Positions 43,549 through 56,699 of a DNA stretch of 64,000 nt are shown in pieces. The first letter of the stretch is position 1; each line of letters opens with the position of its first letter. The position numbers and the translations under genes were made by a program. Below the pieces are notes generated by a model. It searched no databases. It was given only the letters and a program-made list of their open reading frames with translations, and had not been told where the DNA came from. The DNA lies in assembly GCA_021234155.1 (NCBI GenBank), contig JAJEKV010000063.1, forward strand, positions 652,947 to 716,946, in the 5' to 3' direction. The DNA comes from Isoetes taiwanensis (Eukaryota; Streptophyta; Lycopodiopsida; Isoetales; Isoetaceae).

Positions 43549-46500
43549 ATGTGGCTCTTTATACTATGGCCTTGCCCCTCACCCTGGGTATGGTGGGTGC
43601 TACCCTGCGCTTCTTTGCCGCTCTAGCGTGCCCTTACATGTCTTGGTCGTTGTCGGATATGCATGGTTTTGTGCCCTATCGATCGTGGTTCTAATTCCTG
43701 CTGATGTCTGGACGGTAGGTACACCAACCCAATACCATTGGAAATTTATGACAAATTTATACAATACATCAAGATTTTGTTTGCTGTCTTTGAAAGCTCA
43801 ATCAACTTATAGTTTTTCACCGTCTCTCTCTCATAATAGAGACCTGCGAACTGTTAACAAATACAATACAAGAAACATATCTTTTTTCTGAATCTGCAAA
43901 CTATGTCGTTCATTTTAAAATTTAGCATGATGCCAATTTCTGAAAGTTTTGTGTATCATTGTAAGAAACAACCATATCTATTACCGACTTGCCTCAGGAA
44001 TTATTTCCAGAAGCTACACGGGATGGCTCAGCATCTGATGGTAACTTTAAGGGGTTATATCCCAAGAAGATTTTGAGTGCTGGACTACCGATTTGATCAG
44101 AATACAACCGAAAGTAGAAACCAATTAATTCTGATGCATGACTCACAAATCACATATACCTAGAGCCAGGGTTTTAGTTTGACTGCAAAAAATTTAGCAT
44201 CTAAATTCAGTTTGTAAGTGTACATTTTCTTGAAGGTTTTATGTTATCCGAGCAGCAGCAGGAGCTCATAAGAGATATACATCATTGGTAGCACATAGAC
44301 GAGCTTATATATCTATAACGGAACATGCTGAATGACAATTGCATAAATTTCAAACCACGAGGATCAGACCCCACTGATGTGGAGTAACAAGGTGCTGTAC
44401 AGGATGTCTAGTTGTTTTAAAGGTCAGATTGGGAGGCTGGAAATGATTCTTAGAAATTCACTGAATGAACCTAAATTTCAACCATGAGGATCATATCTAA
44501 GTGACGTAGATTAACAAGGTGCTGTACATGCTGTTCAGTTCTTCAGAGGTCAGATTGGGAGGCTGGAAATGATTAATATGACTTCATATTTGGGGTTCAA
44601 AATGATCAGTATGTGGTCATATGTAATTACTTAATTTTCAGTTTGTGAAGATCAAGGAGGATGTCAACTAAGGAAGCTGCTATTCAGGTTCTCTGAAAGT
44701 CAGATTGGCAGATTGAATGTGCAATAATGTGCTCTGGCGGACTCCATAGGAGCATTAGCCCCTTTGGTTTATCTGTTAGTTCCTTTTTGTGCTCTCTATA
44801 TTGCTAGAAAGCACATTTTGGTTTCTCATAACTTGACACCCTTTTTTAAGATTGCAAGAGTAATCAATAATTACTTTTAGCAGAAATGACTGCTGAACCT
44901 ATGCTGTGATTTTTTTTCTTGACAAAGCATATCTCATGTTATTGCTGATTCTTAACATGCCATCTTTCTGAACATATCCTATTCTTTCCTGAAAGAAGAC
45001 GACATCTCACTCACAGGTTGATCATGCTTTTCGGAAAAAGCAAAGAACTTCATTAAGATAGATGCCCAGTGGAGGAGGAAAACTCTATAGGAGATAATGT
45101 GCTATGCAGCTTCTCCTCTTCTTTGCAGAATTTTATTTCTCCCTCATTATCTCAGAACTCTTCCTTCATTCTAGAATGTAGTACCTGGTATGAAGTTATA
45201 AAAAAGCAGCATTCTATCTAATCTTCCTATGGTTGTTATTTGCTTATAGACACTATCAGGAAGTAACCCAAGGTCAATGAATTATTTCTGGAATTGGTCT
45301 TATTGGAGCACTTTCTTCCTCACCTGGTAAATGATTTTACTCCTTACATAAAATTAACAATTTGAACCCCTTTAGCTTGTTCTGACAATTTCTGGCTTCA
45401 TAGGACCATAGTTCCTATTCTTCAGGGTTACGAGGATGCTGGTGATTTTACGATTACACAAATCCATTTAAAACAAGTCTTCATGCAAACCTGATATACT
45501 ACTCAAAGCTTTGGCTTAATTGGCTTGTTGGGTGTCATTATTCTTATTGCTCTTCATAAGCTGCACTGGTATGGAATTGCTGACATTGCTTACTATTTTC
45601 AGCATATTTTAGCAACTAAGAATTGGTGTCATGATAGACTTATATATGCGTTAATTCACCATAGGCCATTTATGAGCTGTTCTGAATTGTTTCTTGTGCA
45701 AGTAATGTACTTACCAAGCTTTGGCTAATAGAACTAGGCATCTCTTATCAGTCCTATACCCATGTTTTTATAAATAATGAAAGTTACTGTCGACTACTAT
45801 ACTTACCTTAATTTGCTATCATGCATCTTAAATGGTTTGCTCATTCAGGACAAGTGGGGAAAGCAAAAAAGAAACCATGCAAATCCTTCAAATTTTTATA
45901 ATTCTTCAAATCTTTATACCTTCAACTTAGGAATATATATATATATATTCAGATGTTTATTCGAGATTCTCATATAGTCATTATTTTATTTATCAGGGGT
46001 GATGTAATGAGTCTAGCAATGGCATGCTCAAACACATTTGGTCTAGTAACAGGTGCATTTCTCCTTGGTTTTGGATTGGTCGAAATTCCTCGAGGTCTGT
46101 GGCGGAAAGCTGATTGGCAATATCGCCAAAAGGTTCTTACGCATCGGATTGCAAAAGCAGCATTAAAACTTGATGATGCCCACCAGGAGCTGTCAACTAC
46201 TGTCGTGGTAAACTTGCTATACTTAAAAGTCATTGTTGGTTCACTTTCTCGTTTTACTGTACATTCCCATAGGGGGTATTTGGAGGCTGAACATCCATTT
46301 CTATTGTTTTTGGGTCATGTTGCATTTAGATTTTTGATGGCACCCATGGTTTGAAAAATTTGAAGTCTAATATCATAATATATAACCAAGTCAATTTGTT
46401 TGCTTCTTTTTGAGGTGTTAATCTAAGTAGAAGTGTTCCAGTCAGCTTCATTGCTACCAAATGCACAGCTGAGGCCAATTTTTGGAATCCTTATAATTTT

Positions 46501-48980
46501 TTATTATCGTGATATTTGCCAACATGTATTTTATAGATTGCTCAAGCTATCTCAAATCAAATGACTAGACGTGATGTATTGCGGCCATGTATGGATGTGA
46601 TTGATCAGATGATGGATGACATGGCAAGTATAACAGCCTAACTTCTGGTGTTTCCATTTGGAGATTGCATTAATAAAAATTTATGTGCAAATTTCCATAG
46701 ATGAAAGAGAATCCATCATTCAAACCATCTGCAGGGCGCATGGGGGAGAATGATATGGACTATGATACCGATGAGAGGTCCATGGCTACTCTGAGGCGCC
46801 GTCTTAGAAAAGCTTTAAATGCATTTTCACGATATAAAAGGTTCGCTATATTTGTGTTAACAATAATAGTAGTAAGGCCATGTTAAAGTGTCCCCTGACA
46901 TGCAATAATGTGGCACAGTGAATATGCAGGCCTTGTATGGGAAGCCCTTGAGTTGGAGGATACTATGAAAAATTATGAGAGAGGTGGAACAGCAGATTGG
47001 TTGGCATTTTTTCCCCTCATATCTTTGTTAGTTTGAGAGTTTGACCACCTCTTGTATCTGATTGATCACATGGTGAAACCAGCCAATTTAGTTATATATT
47101 AGTGTATCCTAGATCTGGTCTAGGCTATAAGATAGTTTTTAAGGACCAACTCACTGGATTATCTGTCCTTTCAGGCGTTTCATCTCCAGTTTCCATCCGC
47201 CTAACTCTGGTAGATTTGCACGGTTGCTGGATCAGCTAGGTAACTGAATTTTGCATTCTATAATGAAGTTAACTATAGCATAAAAGGAAACAACTATTTA
47301 TCCTCTTTTTTCAGTGTATATTAACCTGTAGAGTGATACACAGAATGGCTTTGGAGGTGTATTTTGAGGCGGCTGCTTCTGAGGATTCTAGCCTTATTGT
47401 TAGGGACAATGTCTGCTGCGCTTCTTCTTGCTGAGGCAACTTTGATTCCAAGTGGAATAGATCTTTCATTATTTTCAATTTTGATCAATTCTGCCAGCAA
47501 GCAAGAAATTTTTGTTCAGGTTAGCAACTCAACCTATAGTTAGTGATTCTGTTTTGAAATTCTTTCAGCGGACTATTTTATAATGCATATGTGATTTGCA
47601 TGTTTGTAGATCCTTACATTCCTTCCGCTGGTGTATATGTGTGCATGCACATATTTTTCTGTCTTCAAGCTTGGGATGTTTACTTTCTATTACTTGGCAC
47701 CACGATATACAAATTCTGTGAGCCTGCTGATGATTTGCTCGTAAGCCATTGATTGCAACTTTGTTGCTTTGTAAATTATGCACCATGGAGATTCTGAAAA
47801 CTATCTTTCTGTTCTGTACAGAATGGTTTCTCGTTACGCCCCACCGATATGTTATAATTTTTTGAGCCTTATTCAACTTAGTGAGCACAACAAACCAACG
47901 TCATTTGAGAAAGTATGAAATACTTTGGCGCAGATTTTCACTTGCTATTTTGAAGTTTCCTTAGTCATAAATTTTTATGGTGCAGAAAATGGCCAGTTCA
48001 CTACGAGGCACAGTGGAATATATTCTTGTTAGGATATATCCCTTATTTATGGTCATTTACACGGCCTTAATAGCAAGCAACGTTTTCAATCGTCTTGCTG
48101 ATTGTTTTGGAAGCTGGAGGAGGTTTAGGTTTGATAATGAAATAGATAATTCAGATGGTTGTGATCCATCTGGGCTCATTATCATACGCAAGGGTAAGGT
48201 TATCTGGGTTACGTTTTGTCTTTATCAACATGTTTCTGTAAGGTTATCTGGGTTATGTTTTGTCTTTATCAACATGTTTCTGTAACTGACGTTTGATGCG
48301 CCCTGGATGTATTTCAGAACGGACTTGGTTGGAACAAGGCTTTTCTGTAGGCGAGCACGTTGTTCCATTGGCCAGAAATTTCAATAATGTAGACCTGGAG
48401 AATGATACAGAAGCAATGCTTGTTCCTGTAAGTTCACTATATGCATTTTTCTTAATGATATTGATACTAAGGTTACCTGCACACACAGAAGTCACAATTG
48501 CCAATGCAAAATTCTGTATCCCAATCATCTAAACCTTCCAATCAAAGAGAAATACGTTCACAAGTGCAAAGGGATATTGCAGCAAAGTACAAGACACAGG
48601 AGAAGCCTAACCAAATTGACAGTATCGCAAAGTATTCTTCACAGAACGAAGGAAAGGGTAATCAACCAGATGGTAGAAAGGCAGCCACAGAACCAGCAAA
48701 GTTTCCAGCACGCATCTCTGAAGCCCCAGATTTTATGGAAGTTGGTCTAAATAACAATGTTCAGTCAAGGTGGAATCCTATGAAGTTTGGTTTGCAAGAT
48801 CTCAGATCAAACCTTTCTGCCAAACGTTTGGCTCCTTTTAGGTACTTCAATGACAAACCAACAGACAGTGCTCAACCTTCCACCGGAGAAACGCTAGATA
48901 ACATATTTGCTGGTTTGAGAATCAAAAGAAGCCATGATGATGCGGATATTGATTTGGAACCATTAAACAGACGAAATTAG
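43549..48980 (+). CDS. LMBRD2: LMBR1 domain-containing protein 2 homologue, copy 2 (14 exons)
   Basis: Same gene as 16658-22077. Exons: 43549-43714, 45250-45326, 45404-45568, 45997-46207, 46537-46623, 46701-46840, 46919-46983, 47175-47239, 47344-47519, 47610-47740, 47822-47912, 47986-48193, 48318-48427, 48489-48980. Exons 4-6 and 8-14 read cleanly and give the conserved blocks, including RYAPPICYNF (exon 11) and ERTWLEQG (exon 13) that are broken in copy 1. Lesions: two one-base losses in exon 1 (CTCTTTAT and GCTCTAG), extra bases in exon 3 (near 45462 and 45506), and an extra AG before the exon 7 donor. Copy 1 is correct in each, so no exon is broken in both. Confidence 0.9.
44345..44585 (+). 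repeat. 128-bp imperfect tandem repeat in intron 1 (copy 2)
   Basis: Units from 44345 and 44473; counterpart of 17455-17690. Confidence 0.9.
46624..46700 (+). other. GC-AG intron 5 of the LMBRD2-like gene (copy 2)
   Basis: Donor ATG|GCAAGT as in copy 1; acceptor TTCCATAG. Shared by both copies, so not a sequencing slip. Confidence 0.7.
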
Positions 48981-51900
48981 AAATCGGTTGTAATCTTATT
49001 CAGCTTGAATGCCCATTTTGTAGTATCATTCAGCTTGAATGCCCATTCTTTTCTGATGCATCAGCAGTTGTGCAAAATGCACATGATGCCTATATAGTGT
49101 ATCATTTCTACCCAATAGGTATATATGTAAGTGACACAGAGGCCCAAGAAGTGCCATTATCAATCAAATGTTTTACAATACATGATATGATATATATTGT
49201 TTTTAAGTGTCCATTGATGTAAGACTGCACTCTGCAACCTTAGCCATGCAAAGATGTAAAATCTCTCTTGGAATATTATGTATATAGACTTTTTGAATAT
49301 AAACCTTCACATGTATCAAATACTTACCCCTCTTGAATAGATAAACTTGTGACTGATCATTGTGAAGCCTTATAATTTTGTTAAAGTACACCTTGATTCC
49401 CACAAGGAGTTGATGGTTGATGTCATCCAAGGAGAATTCACCTTGCCACAGGCAATCCAAGAATGGCATAAGCATTTGTGCAAAACCCACAAGCTACAAT
49501 ATTTGATCTATCTCTGCAATGTTTATTATGACGAAAGTGGCAATGAATATGGAGATGGAATAGATTATGTAAGTCTTTTATTTCTTCCAGAGCTTATACA
49601 AAAGGTTAAGGCATTGTATGCTTCCATTTGCACCACACCTCCATCTCCATTTCTTCGCCAAGCCAATGCAACCTTGCAAGTGTATGATTACATTCCCTCC
49701 CTTCAAGAGATGGGAAATCATTCATCAGTCTTTGGAATGCGCTGCTGTTAGAACAAAGGTTTATGACAGTGATTGGGTATTTATTTTGAGAAAAAATCTA
49801 CTGAGGAACAAGGGACATATTGAATTAGGGTAGAAACATGACAAAGGTTTCTGACATTTGACATTAGTGTATCGGCTAAATGCAAAATACTGTGCTTTAT
49901 TACAATGGAACAATACCTACATCACAAATCCGCATTCCCTTCCAGTATTTTCGCTTCAAAGGATTGGATTTGCAGCTTTCGAGCCATGGACTGAACAAAG
50001 AACTGCTCAAGAACAACTGAAGCAGCACATGTTATTTACGACTGGTTAGTTGAGCTTACTAAGACATGCATTTTGCATGCATTACTTGAGCTAAAACCTT
50101 AAAGCATGTGTCTACGAGCTTCCAACTTTGTCAGATAGGAGTTGAGTGCTAAGGGCCGGGTCACACGTGGATGTCAGTGTGGAGCGATGGATGTCAAAAC
50201 ACAAAAAATAATGGGTCACATGATATATTTTGACATAGATGAGTTCATGTCAACTTGGCTCTCTCCTCCATTGGAAGGGTTCATGTTGACATGATGCCAT
50301 TCTAAAAATGACACCTATATAAAAAGTTAGTAAAACCATTAATAGCATTGAATAACTGCTCTTTCTTACTCCCCACCATGTTGATGTCAACATGTGACCC
50401 GCAACCAAATATCCAATCTATGTCAACATGAAAGGACTCCAATCTATGTCAACATGAAAGGACTCATGCCAACAGCAACATATGACCCAACCCTGAAGCA
50501 TTCTTCCAAACAAGTTAAATCTCAAAGTGAACAACACAAAACGGTACATGAAGGAAATTGTTTTGGTCGCAAAAAATTTGGGCTTGAGGATAAAGTGTTC
50601 AAATTTTGCATCCATTTTCTAATTTTCCATGCCCGTCTAGTTTGAAAAACAATTCGATATATAGCACCATGTACTAAAATGCACAAATGGCCTAAAGCCT
50701 ACTAAACAACTGAAGTAAATGTTACCTTCGTAACAAATTATCACTCTCATATGCCCTCATTTCCTATCCAATGCCGTAAATATCAGATGTGGTCATGTTA
50801 AAGCCAACCTTAAATCACAAGAAATTTGCTAAGTCCACAAAAATGCCGTGTATTTTATTCTGTGGTGTGGTTTGAACATGTCAAGATATGGTTTTAACAT
50901 GTCAAAGGCCTGGATATACCCGTGGTTTAAACATGATGACATTCGATATTTACGGCGCTTGTGAAATATATGTCCTCGTTTCCTTAAACTCCTTCGAAAT
51001 ATACGCAAAAGTTTTGGGATTTTTTGAGGTCTTTGAAATGTAGGAGTTGATCTCCCTTCTAAGGGGCTTAGATATAAGACCTAGCAATATTTGATGGCAT
51101 TACTGGATCTAGACCTAGCAATATTGATGGCAGTGCCAAAACTCGACTTGGTTTGTGGTGAGCAATCCAAGAAGGGGAAGAAGTTCCACTACAATATAAC
51201 ATGTAGGCCTAACTAGTTTTCTTAACATTTTTTAGAAGACAGAGGAACAAGGGAGGCTGAAGATATCTTTATTCTAGTTTGAATCCTAGCCACCAAGATC
51301 ACCCAAATCTCCTCCTCCCAGGATCCCACAGTCATTTGCGCAGTGAAATTTTTACTGTGCGATTTAAAGCCGCTGTTTGGCCGGATTGGAGCTCCCTCAG
51401 CATGGAGACACTTGCTTTGCTTCCTCCTATCTTACATGTGTCTCTGATTCGGCCAATTTCGGCGCACATACAAGTGATCCCATTCAATTCCGTGGTGAAT
51501 CGAGGGAGAAAAGTCCACCCAAAGACAGCCTCCGATCCTGGGGGATCTTTTTTTATTTGGGGGGGCACCAGATCTCAACTTGCTACAATGTAACATGCCA
51601 CTTGTTTTCGTTAGCATTTTTGGGATCAAAGAGACAGACTTAAGACTGCATATCAATTCCTTAACTAATTGATTGAATGTGACACCCTTGTAATCGTGGT
51701 GATTTCCATGTCATAAAAGAAGAGGGGGAGTTCTGTTTTTGCTTTACCTAATACATGGTATTCCGTTTTTGTTTTCTTGTCCTTTATATGTGTAATTTTG
51801 CCCCCTACACATATACAAGATAAAATAATAAATTCTTATGCATTTTTGCGTGGACAATTGCAAACCTCATGCATCAAGCCACACATATTAGACACAAAAG

Positions 51901-52100
51901 TTGGCAAGCAGCTTGGATGTATTAAACTGGCACGTAATCATTTCTCACAACAGGCTTGGCTCCACATATGTGAGTTTAATTAAGCATAATCCAGCTGAGA
52001 ACCAGAATGATATCAAAAGAGTGATGGCAATTATGGCGGCTCCACATAGTTTTTTAATGATACAAGTCTGTGTACATATATAGCACAATCCAGAACAAAA
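48981..52100. other. Intergenic region between LMBRD2-like and 2OGD-1 (copy 2)
   Basis: 49362-49751 is a 129-codon open frame of unknown product; copy 1 is disrupted there by a 16-nt absence, and the opposite strand is also open, so coding is doubtful. 49271-49294 is a 24-nt segment missing from copy 1 between GAATAT direct repeats. Dispersed repeat R1 is at 50809-50955. Confidence 0.5.
50809..50955 (+). repeat. Dispersed repeat R1, copy-2 segment
   Basis: Counterpart of 23866-24014; also similar to 16165-16290. Confidence 0.7.
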
Positions 52101-53314
52101 ATGAGCATCAAGGAATTGAGGGATACCAAAGGACTGAAGAGAATGCTGCACTCTACAAAGGGAGCAATGGTTACAGTGCCTGATGCTTACATACTGCCAC
52201 CATCTCTTCGGCCCGTAACCAACAACATGGCTAAATCCCCTCAAATTCCAGTTATTGACCTTGCAGGTCTTCACACTTCAAACCATTCTGAAGTGGTCCA
52301 AGCAATTGGTGACGCTTGTGAAAACTGGGGCTTTTTCAGGTAAAAATGAGCCTTAAGTGAAATATGGCATATCAGTCTCATCATATTCATGTGTTGCAGG
52401 CTGTTAATCATGGCATACCCAGACCTGTTTTAGAAGGAATGATGCAGGCATTACAGCAATTCTTTGATTTGCCTTTTGAAGAGAAATTCTACTATGGAAA
52501 TGATCCATCTAGAATTATGAGATTTGGAACCAATATAAAACAAGAGTCAATCTTAGAATGGAGAAATCACCTGAGACATCCTCTTGTGCCAAATCTTGTG
52601 GAGTTCTTGCCTCACAAGCCAACATGTTACAAGTAAGCCTTTCCATTCTTAGTTCTGCCTGCACTTGTGCTCACAATTTGTTGCTTTTAAATTATCAGGA
52701 ATGCAGCCTTACAGTATGCTGATCACTTAAAAAAATTCTCCTCTTCTCTACTAGCTGCTATTTCTGAAAACTTGAAGCTTGAGTCATGTTATTTAAGCGA
52801 GCTTTTTGAAGAAACAATTCTGTTTGCAAACCATTATCCCCCTTGTCCAAATCCAGAGCTTACTATTGGCGCGAAGACCCATACAGATTCAGGGGGCATC
52901 ACCATCTTGCTTCAGAACCATGTCCCTGGCTTAGAAGTTAACCATAATGGCAAATGGATTCCCATAAAACCAATGCCAAATGTACTGACCATACTTGTGG
53001 GGGACCAACTCGAGGTGCAAGAAGCATTTTGCTTACATATATATCTTGAATTCATACTTAAACTGCTTTGCTCTGCTTTACAGATCCTGACAAATGGGAA
53101 GTATAGGAGCATTGAACATAGAGCTTTGAGCACAACAGAGTCTCGGATTTCCATAGCTAACTTTGTGCAGCCTTCACTGGACTCCAAAGTAACACCCCTT
53201 ATTCATCATTCTCATCCACCTAAATACGAGGCCGTCGTTTTTAGAGAGTACCTCATGGACTACGTCTCAAGGGACCTCCAACAGAAACAACGCCTGCATC
53301 CATATGCCGCATAA
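52101..53314 (+). CDS. 2-oxoglutarate/Fe(II)-dependent dioxygenase 1, copy 2
   Basis: Exons 52101-52339, 52400-52632, 52699-53014, 53084-53314; about 339 aa, normal for the family. Ligands are visible: His 52880-52882 and Asp 52886-52888 (THTDSGG, residues about 219 and 221), distal His 53117-53119 (about 275), and R-x-S starting at 53144 (about 284). The C-terminus ends HPYAA. Exons 2-4 are clean; exon 1 has one T fewer in WGFF(Q) before the donor (52332-52336), which shifts the frame and is correct in copy 1. The last intron (53015-53083, 69 nt) has no stop and is a multiple of three. The nearest functional class may be DMR6-, SRG1- or flavonoid-oxidase-like; not decided. Confidence 0.9.
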
Positions 53315-54681
53315 CCTTCAAGAACGACGTATTCATGCTTGTGAAAATGAAACCTTCAAGAATTGGTTGACAGATTAATATACAACATTTATCGTTCCTG
53401 CTCAGCATTCTGCAACCTAGATATTGCAGAACTTATAATTTTTTATTCTTTAAGTAGTCACAATCTGAATGCATTATTTTTTACCTTCTATCTTACCCCG
53501 TCCATCATATCCTTTAGCATTCAGAATAACATCAAAATTAGACTGCAACTAACAACATCAAATCTTCAATTTCCTATACATAAAATTATGGGCTCCTTTC
53601 ATGTTTTCCCCGAAATCAGCTTGACAAAAGACCAAAAAAAAAAACGGGGGTCATTTAAGCCATTTTCAATGAAAGGGATGCTTTTTCTTGGGACTATGTA
53701 GAAGCTATGCTGTGAGTAAGGAACAGAGTACTTATCTGAGCATCAGCACTGCTTGAGAGACTATTTTTATTAAGTTTTTGTTGGAGAAGACCTTGTGCTG
53801 TGATTAGTGTGTTGTCATATGGAAACCTGTGCTTGACTAGTCTTCAGAACGACTTCTTATCAAATTCATATAACATGTGCTTATCCAGTTCTCAGACAAA
53901 CCCTTTTTAGGCTGTAACAAGCATCAACTCGTCTTATTATTGAATTAATTTCTCATGTTTGTAGTTGTGGTCATCATGTTTTCGAACTTGAGCTTTAGGC
54001 TATAGCAAGCATCAACTCGTCTTATCATTGATTTAATTTCTATGTTTGTAGTTGTGGTCATCATGTTTTCGAACCTAAGCTCCATCCCTTCGCACAACAG
54101 TGTTTGCACTGTGTTCTGCCTTTAGTAGATTATTATAAAAGAGGAGAAAAAATTTCTCATGTTTGTAGTTGTGGTCATCATGTTTTCACACTTGAGCTCC
54201 ATTCCTTCGCATAACAGTGTTTGCACTGTGTTCTACCCGCCTTTAGTAGAATATTATAAAAGAGGAGAAAAAATGTGCTCCTATCTAAAACATAAGCTCT
54301 TCAGGTAATTTGTCACAGTTTAATGATATCATCATGCATTGAGAAAGAATCCATATCTTTAGGTTAATTTAACCCAATCAATGAGTCACACATTCAGCCA
54401 CGCATGTTTATTAGACGCAAAACTTGGTAAGCAGCTTGGACCTATTATGTGGCACACAGAATCTTGAAACAAAGGTGGGATCAAAGCTTGGCTCCACATA
54501 ATTTTTAATTTAAGTTCGAACAGCAAACATAATCAGAACAAGGAACATGGCCGACAACTTCACACAATTTTAAAATGTCATAAGACTGTCTCTGTATTTA
54601 AGCATGATTCGGGAAAAAAGGGAAAGCAAGGAATTGAGGGCACCAAATTGATGCCAAAGAAGAAGAAGCGATTTTTACATC
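53315..54681. repeat. 2OGD spacer with nested tandem repeats (copy 2)
   Basis: Equivalent of 26380-27749, with the same 88-bp and 121-bp periodic units (about 53910-54275). No gene. Confidence 0.8.
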
Positions 54682-55913
54682 ATGCCATTAATGCAAGCAA
54701 TGGTTAGAGTGCCTGATGCTTACATACTGCCTCCTTCGCTCCGTCCTCTAACCAACAACATGGTAGAATCCTTTAATATTCCTCAAATTCCAGTTATTGA
54801 CCTTGCAGGCCTTCATACTTCAAACCATTCTAAAGTGGTTCAGACAATTGGAGATGCTTGTGAAAGATGGGGGGTGTTTCAGGTAAAAGATGACGTTTTA
54901 ACAATACAGGAATAATAAGAAATCTCATCATATTCTCCATTTTTGCAGGCTATTAATCATGGAATACCCAGATCTGTATTAGCAGGAATGATGCATGCAG
55001 CACAACAATTCTTTGATTTACCATTTGAAGAGAAACTTAACTATGGGAATCATCCATCTAGACTTATGAGGTTTGGAAGCAATGTAAAACAGGAGTCCAT
55101 ATTAGAATGGAGAAATTACCTGAGGCATCCTCTTGTGCCAACAGATGTAGAGTTCCTGCCTGAAAAACCAGTGTGTTACAAGTAGGTCTGAGATTTATTT
55201 GTGATACTTATTGTATTCTTGTTATATTGTTTTATTTTCACTGCTGATACTGTTTAGATTATCAGGGAAGCTGCAGTACAGTATGCTCACTACTTGAATG
55301 AAGTCTCATCTTCTGTGTTGGCTGCTATCTCAGAAAGCCTGAAGCTGGAGTCAGATTATGCATCCAAGCTTTTCAACAACACGACTATGTTTGCAAACCA
55401 TTATCCTTGTTGTCCAAATCCACAGCTTACCATCGGCGCAAAGAACCACTCAGATCCAGGTGGCATTACCATCTTGTTGCAGAACCATGTTCCTGGCTTA
55501 CAAATCAACCACAATGGCAACTGGATTTCCTTAACACCAGCTCCAGATGTTCTCATCATACTTGTAGCTGACCAACTCGAGGTACAAAACACATGTTGAT
55601 TACATGTCTTGAATTTGTATTTAAAACTGCTCTTGTTTTTTCACTCAGATCTCATATTTTGAAACTTATGCAGATCCTGAGCAATGGGAAGTATAAGAGC
55701 ATTGAACATAGAGCCTTGAGTACAGCTGAGTCTCGGATTTCCATTGCCGCGTTTGTACAGCCTTCACTGGATTCCAAAGTAGCACCTCTGATTTATGAGT
55801 CTCATCCACCTAAATACGAAGCTGTAGTGTACGAGGAATACCTCAAGCACTATGCATCAAGTGACCTTCATCAGAAAAAACACCTAGCCCCTTACATTCT
55901 AGATGCTTCATAG
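54682..55913 (+). CDS. 2-oxoglutarate/Fe(II)-dependent dioxygenase 2, copy 2 (intact)
   Basis: Exons 54682-54882, 54949-55181, 55266-55581, 55674-55913; 329 aa with every frame open, the cleanest gene of the window. Domain order as in 2OGD-1: IPVIDLAGL, CERWGVFQ, FDLPFEEK, FANHYPCCPNPQLTIG, iron ligands H-x-D in KNHSDPGG (55447-55455), distal His in SIEHRAL (55707-55709), R-x-S in SRIS. It differs from 2OGD-1 by NHSD for THTD and a Tyr-rich C-terminus ending YILDAS, so substrate choice may differ. The start was chosen because an in-frame TGA lies upstream; 2OGD-1 begins about 21 codons earlier, so this N-terminus is shorter. Tandem paralogue, same strand, about 1.4 kb downstream. Confidence 0.92.
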
Positions 55914-56548
55914 CAGAAAAAGCTCTTCAGGGCTTGGGGTGATATACTGATATACAAGGTTCCCTAGTTCCTCCTCAGTATCCAACCTAGTTATTGCCAA
56001 AATTATTATAATTGCATATGGTTTTTTTTTCCTTCTTCCATTTAACTTTATATCGTATCACGCTAAGAACACAACATCAAAACATGCTGCAGCTTTTGAA
56101 AACTAAAAAATAAAAACTACAACATAAGCTTATGTTCCATGATTTATCAAATAACAACAGCTCTAGTTTTGAAGGAACGCATGTGTAAAAGAGTAACAAC
56201 GATGAAAAACCATACTGCAAAATCTGATTACAATTCTAGATGCCAAGCCACGAGCAGTAAAAAGGAGCATCTCCCTTAATGCTAAGAATTAAGTTGTGAA
56301 GATTCTAGAGACGGAATCTATGCCAAAGCAGGTAAGGACGACTAGTTAGGAAGCTGTTGTGGGAATGTCATTTTTCGTTTGCCGTTTTCGTTGATTGAAG
56401 CGTATATATAAAATATAATATACTACATGGTTGTCATATGGGTGTTAATTTGCCTTTTTCGGTCATTATAAGGGAATTGCACCTCGAAAGATTCCGGAAG
56501 GAATTTCCCGAGGCGGCAAAGCCACAGTGCCATCGAGGCAATATTCCC
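55914..56548. other. 3' flank of 2OGD-2 (copy 2)
   Basis: AT-rich; no gene or named element seen. Confidence 0.5.
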
Positions 56549-56644
56549 GAGGGATCTTCAATCAATCAATATTATTCATGCCATTTGAGGGACCCCGAGG
56601 GATCTTCAATCAATCAATATTATTCATGCCATTTGAGGGACCCC
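56549..56644 (+). repeat. 48-bp perfect tandem duplication (copy 2)
   Basis: Units 56549-56596 and 56597-56644, as in copy 1. Confidence 0.97.
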
Positions 56645-56699
56645 AAGTCCATATGGCAAAACAATACAATGGACTATTTAGGCAATAAAAAGTCCTAAA

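Noticed and set aside
52772-53314. Single continuous 180-codon gene
   Set aside because: It reads through the last 2OGD intron, which has normal GT-AG sites; family alignment needs the intron removed (retention noted as a finding).
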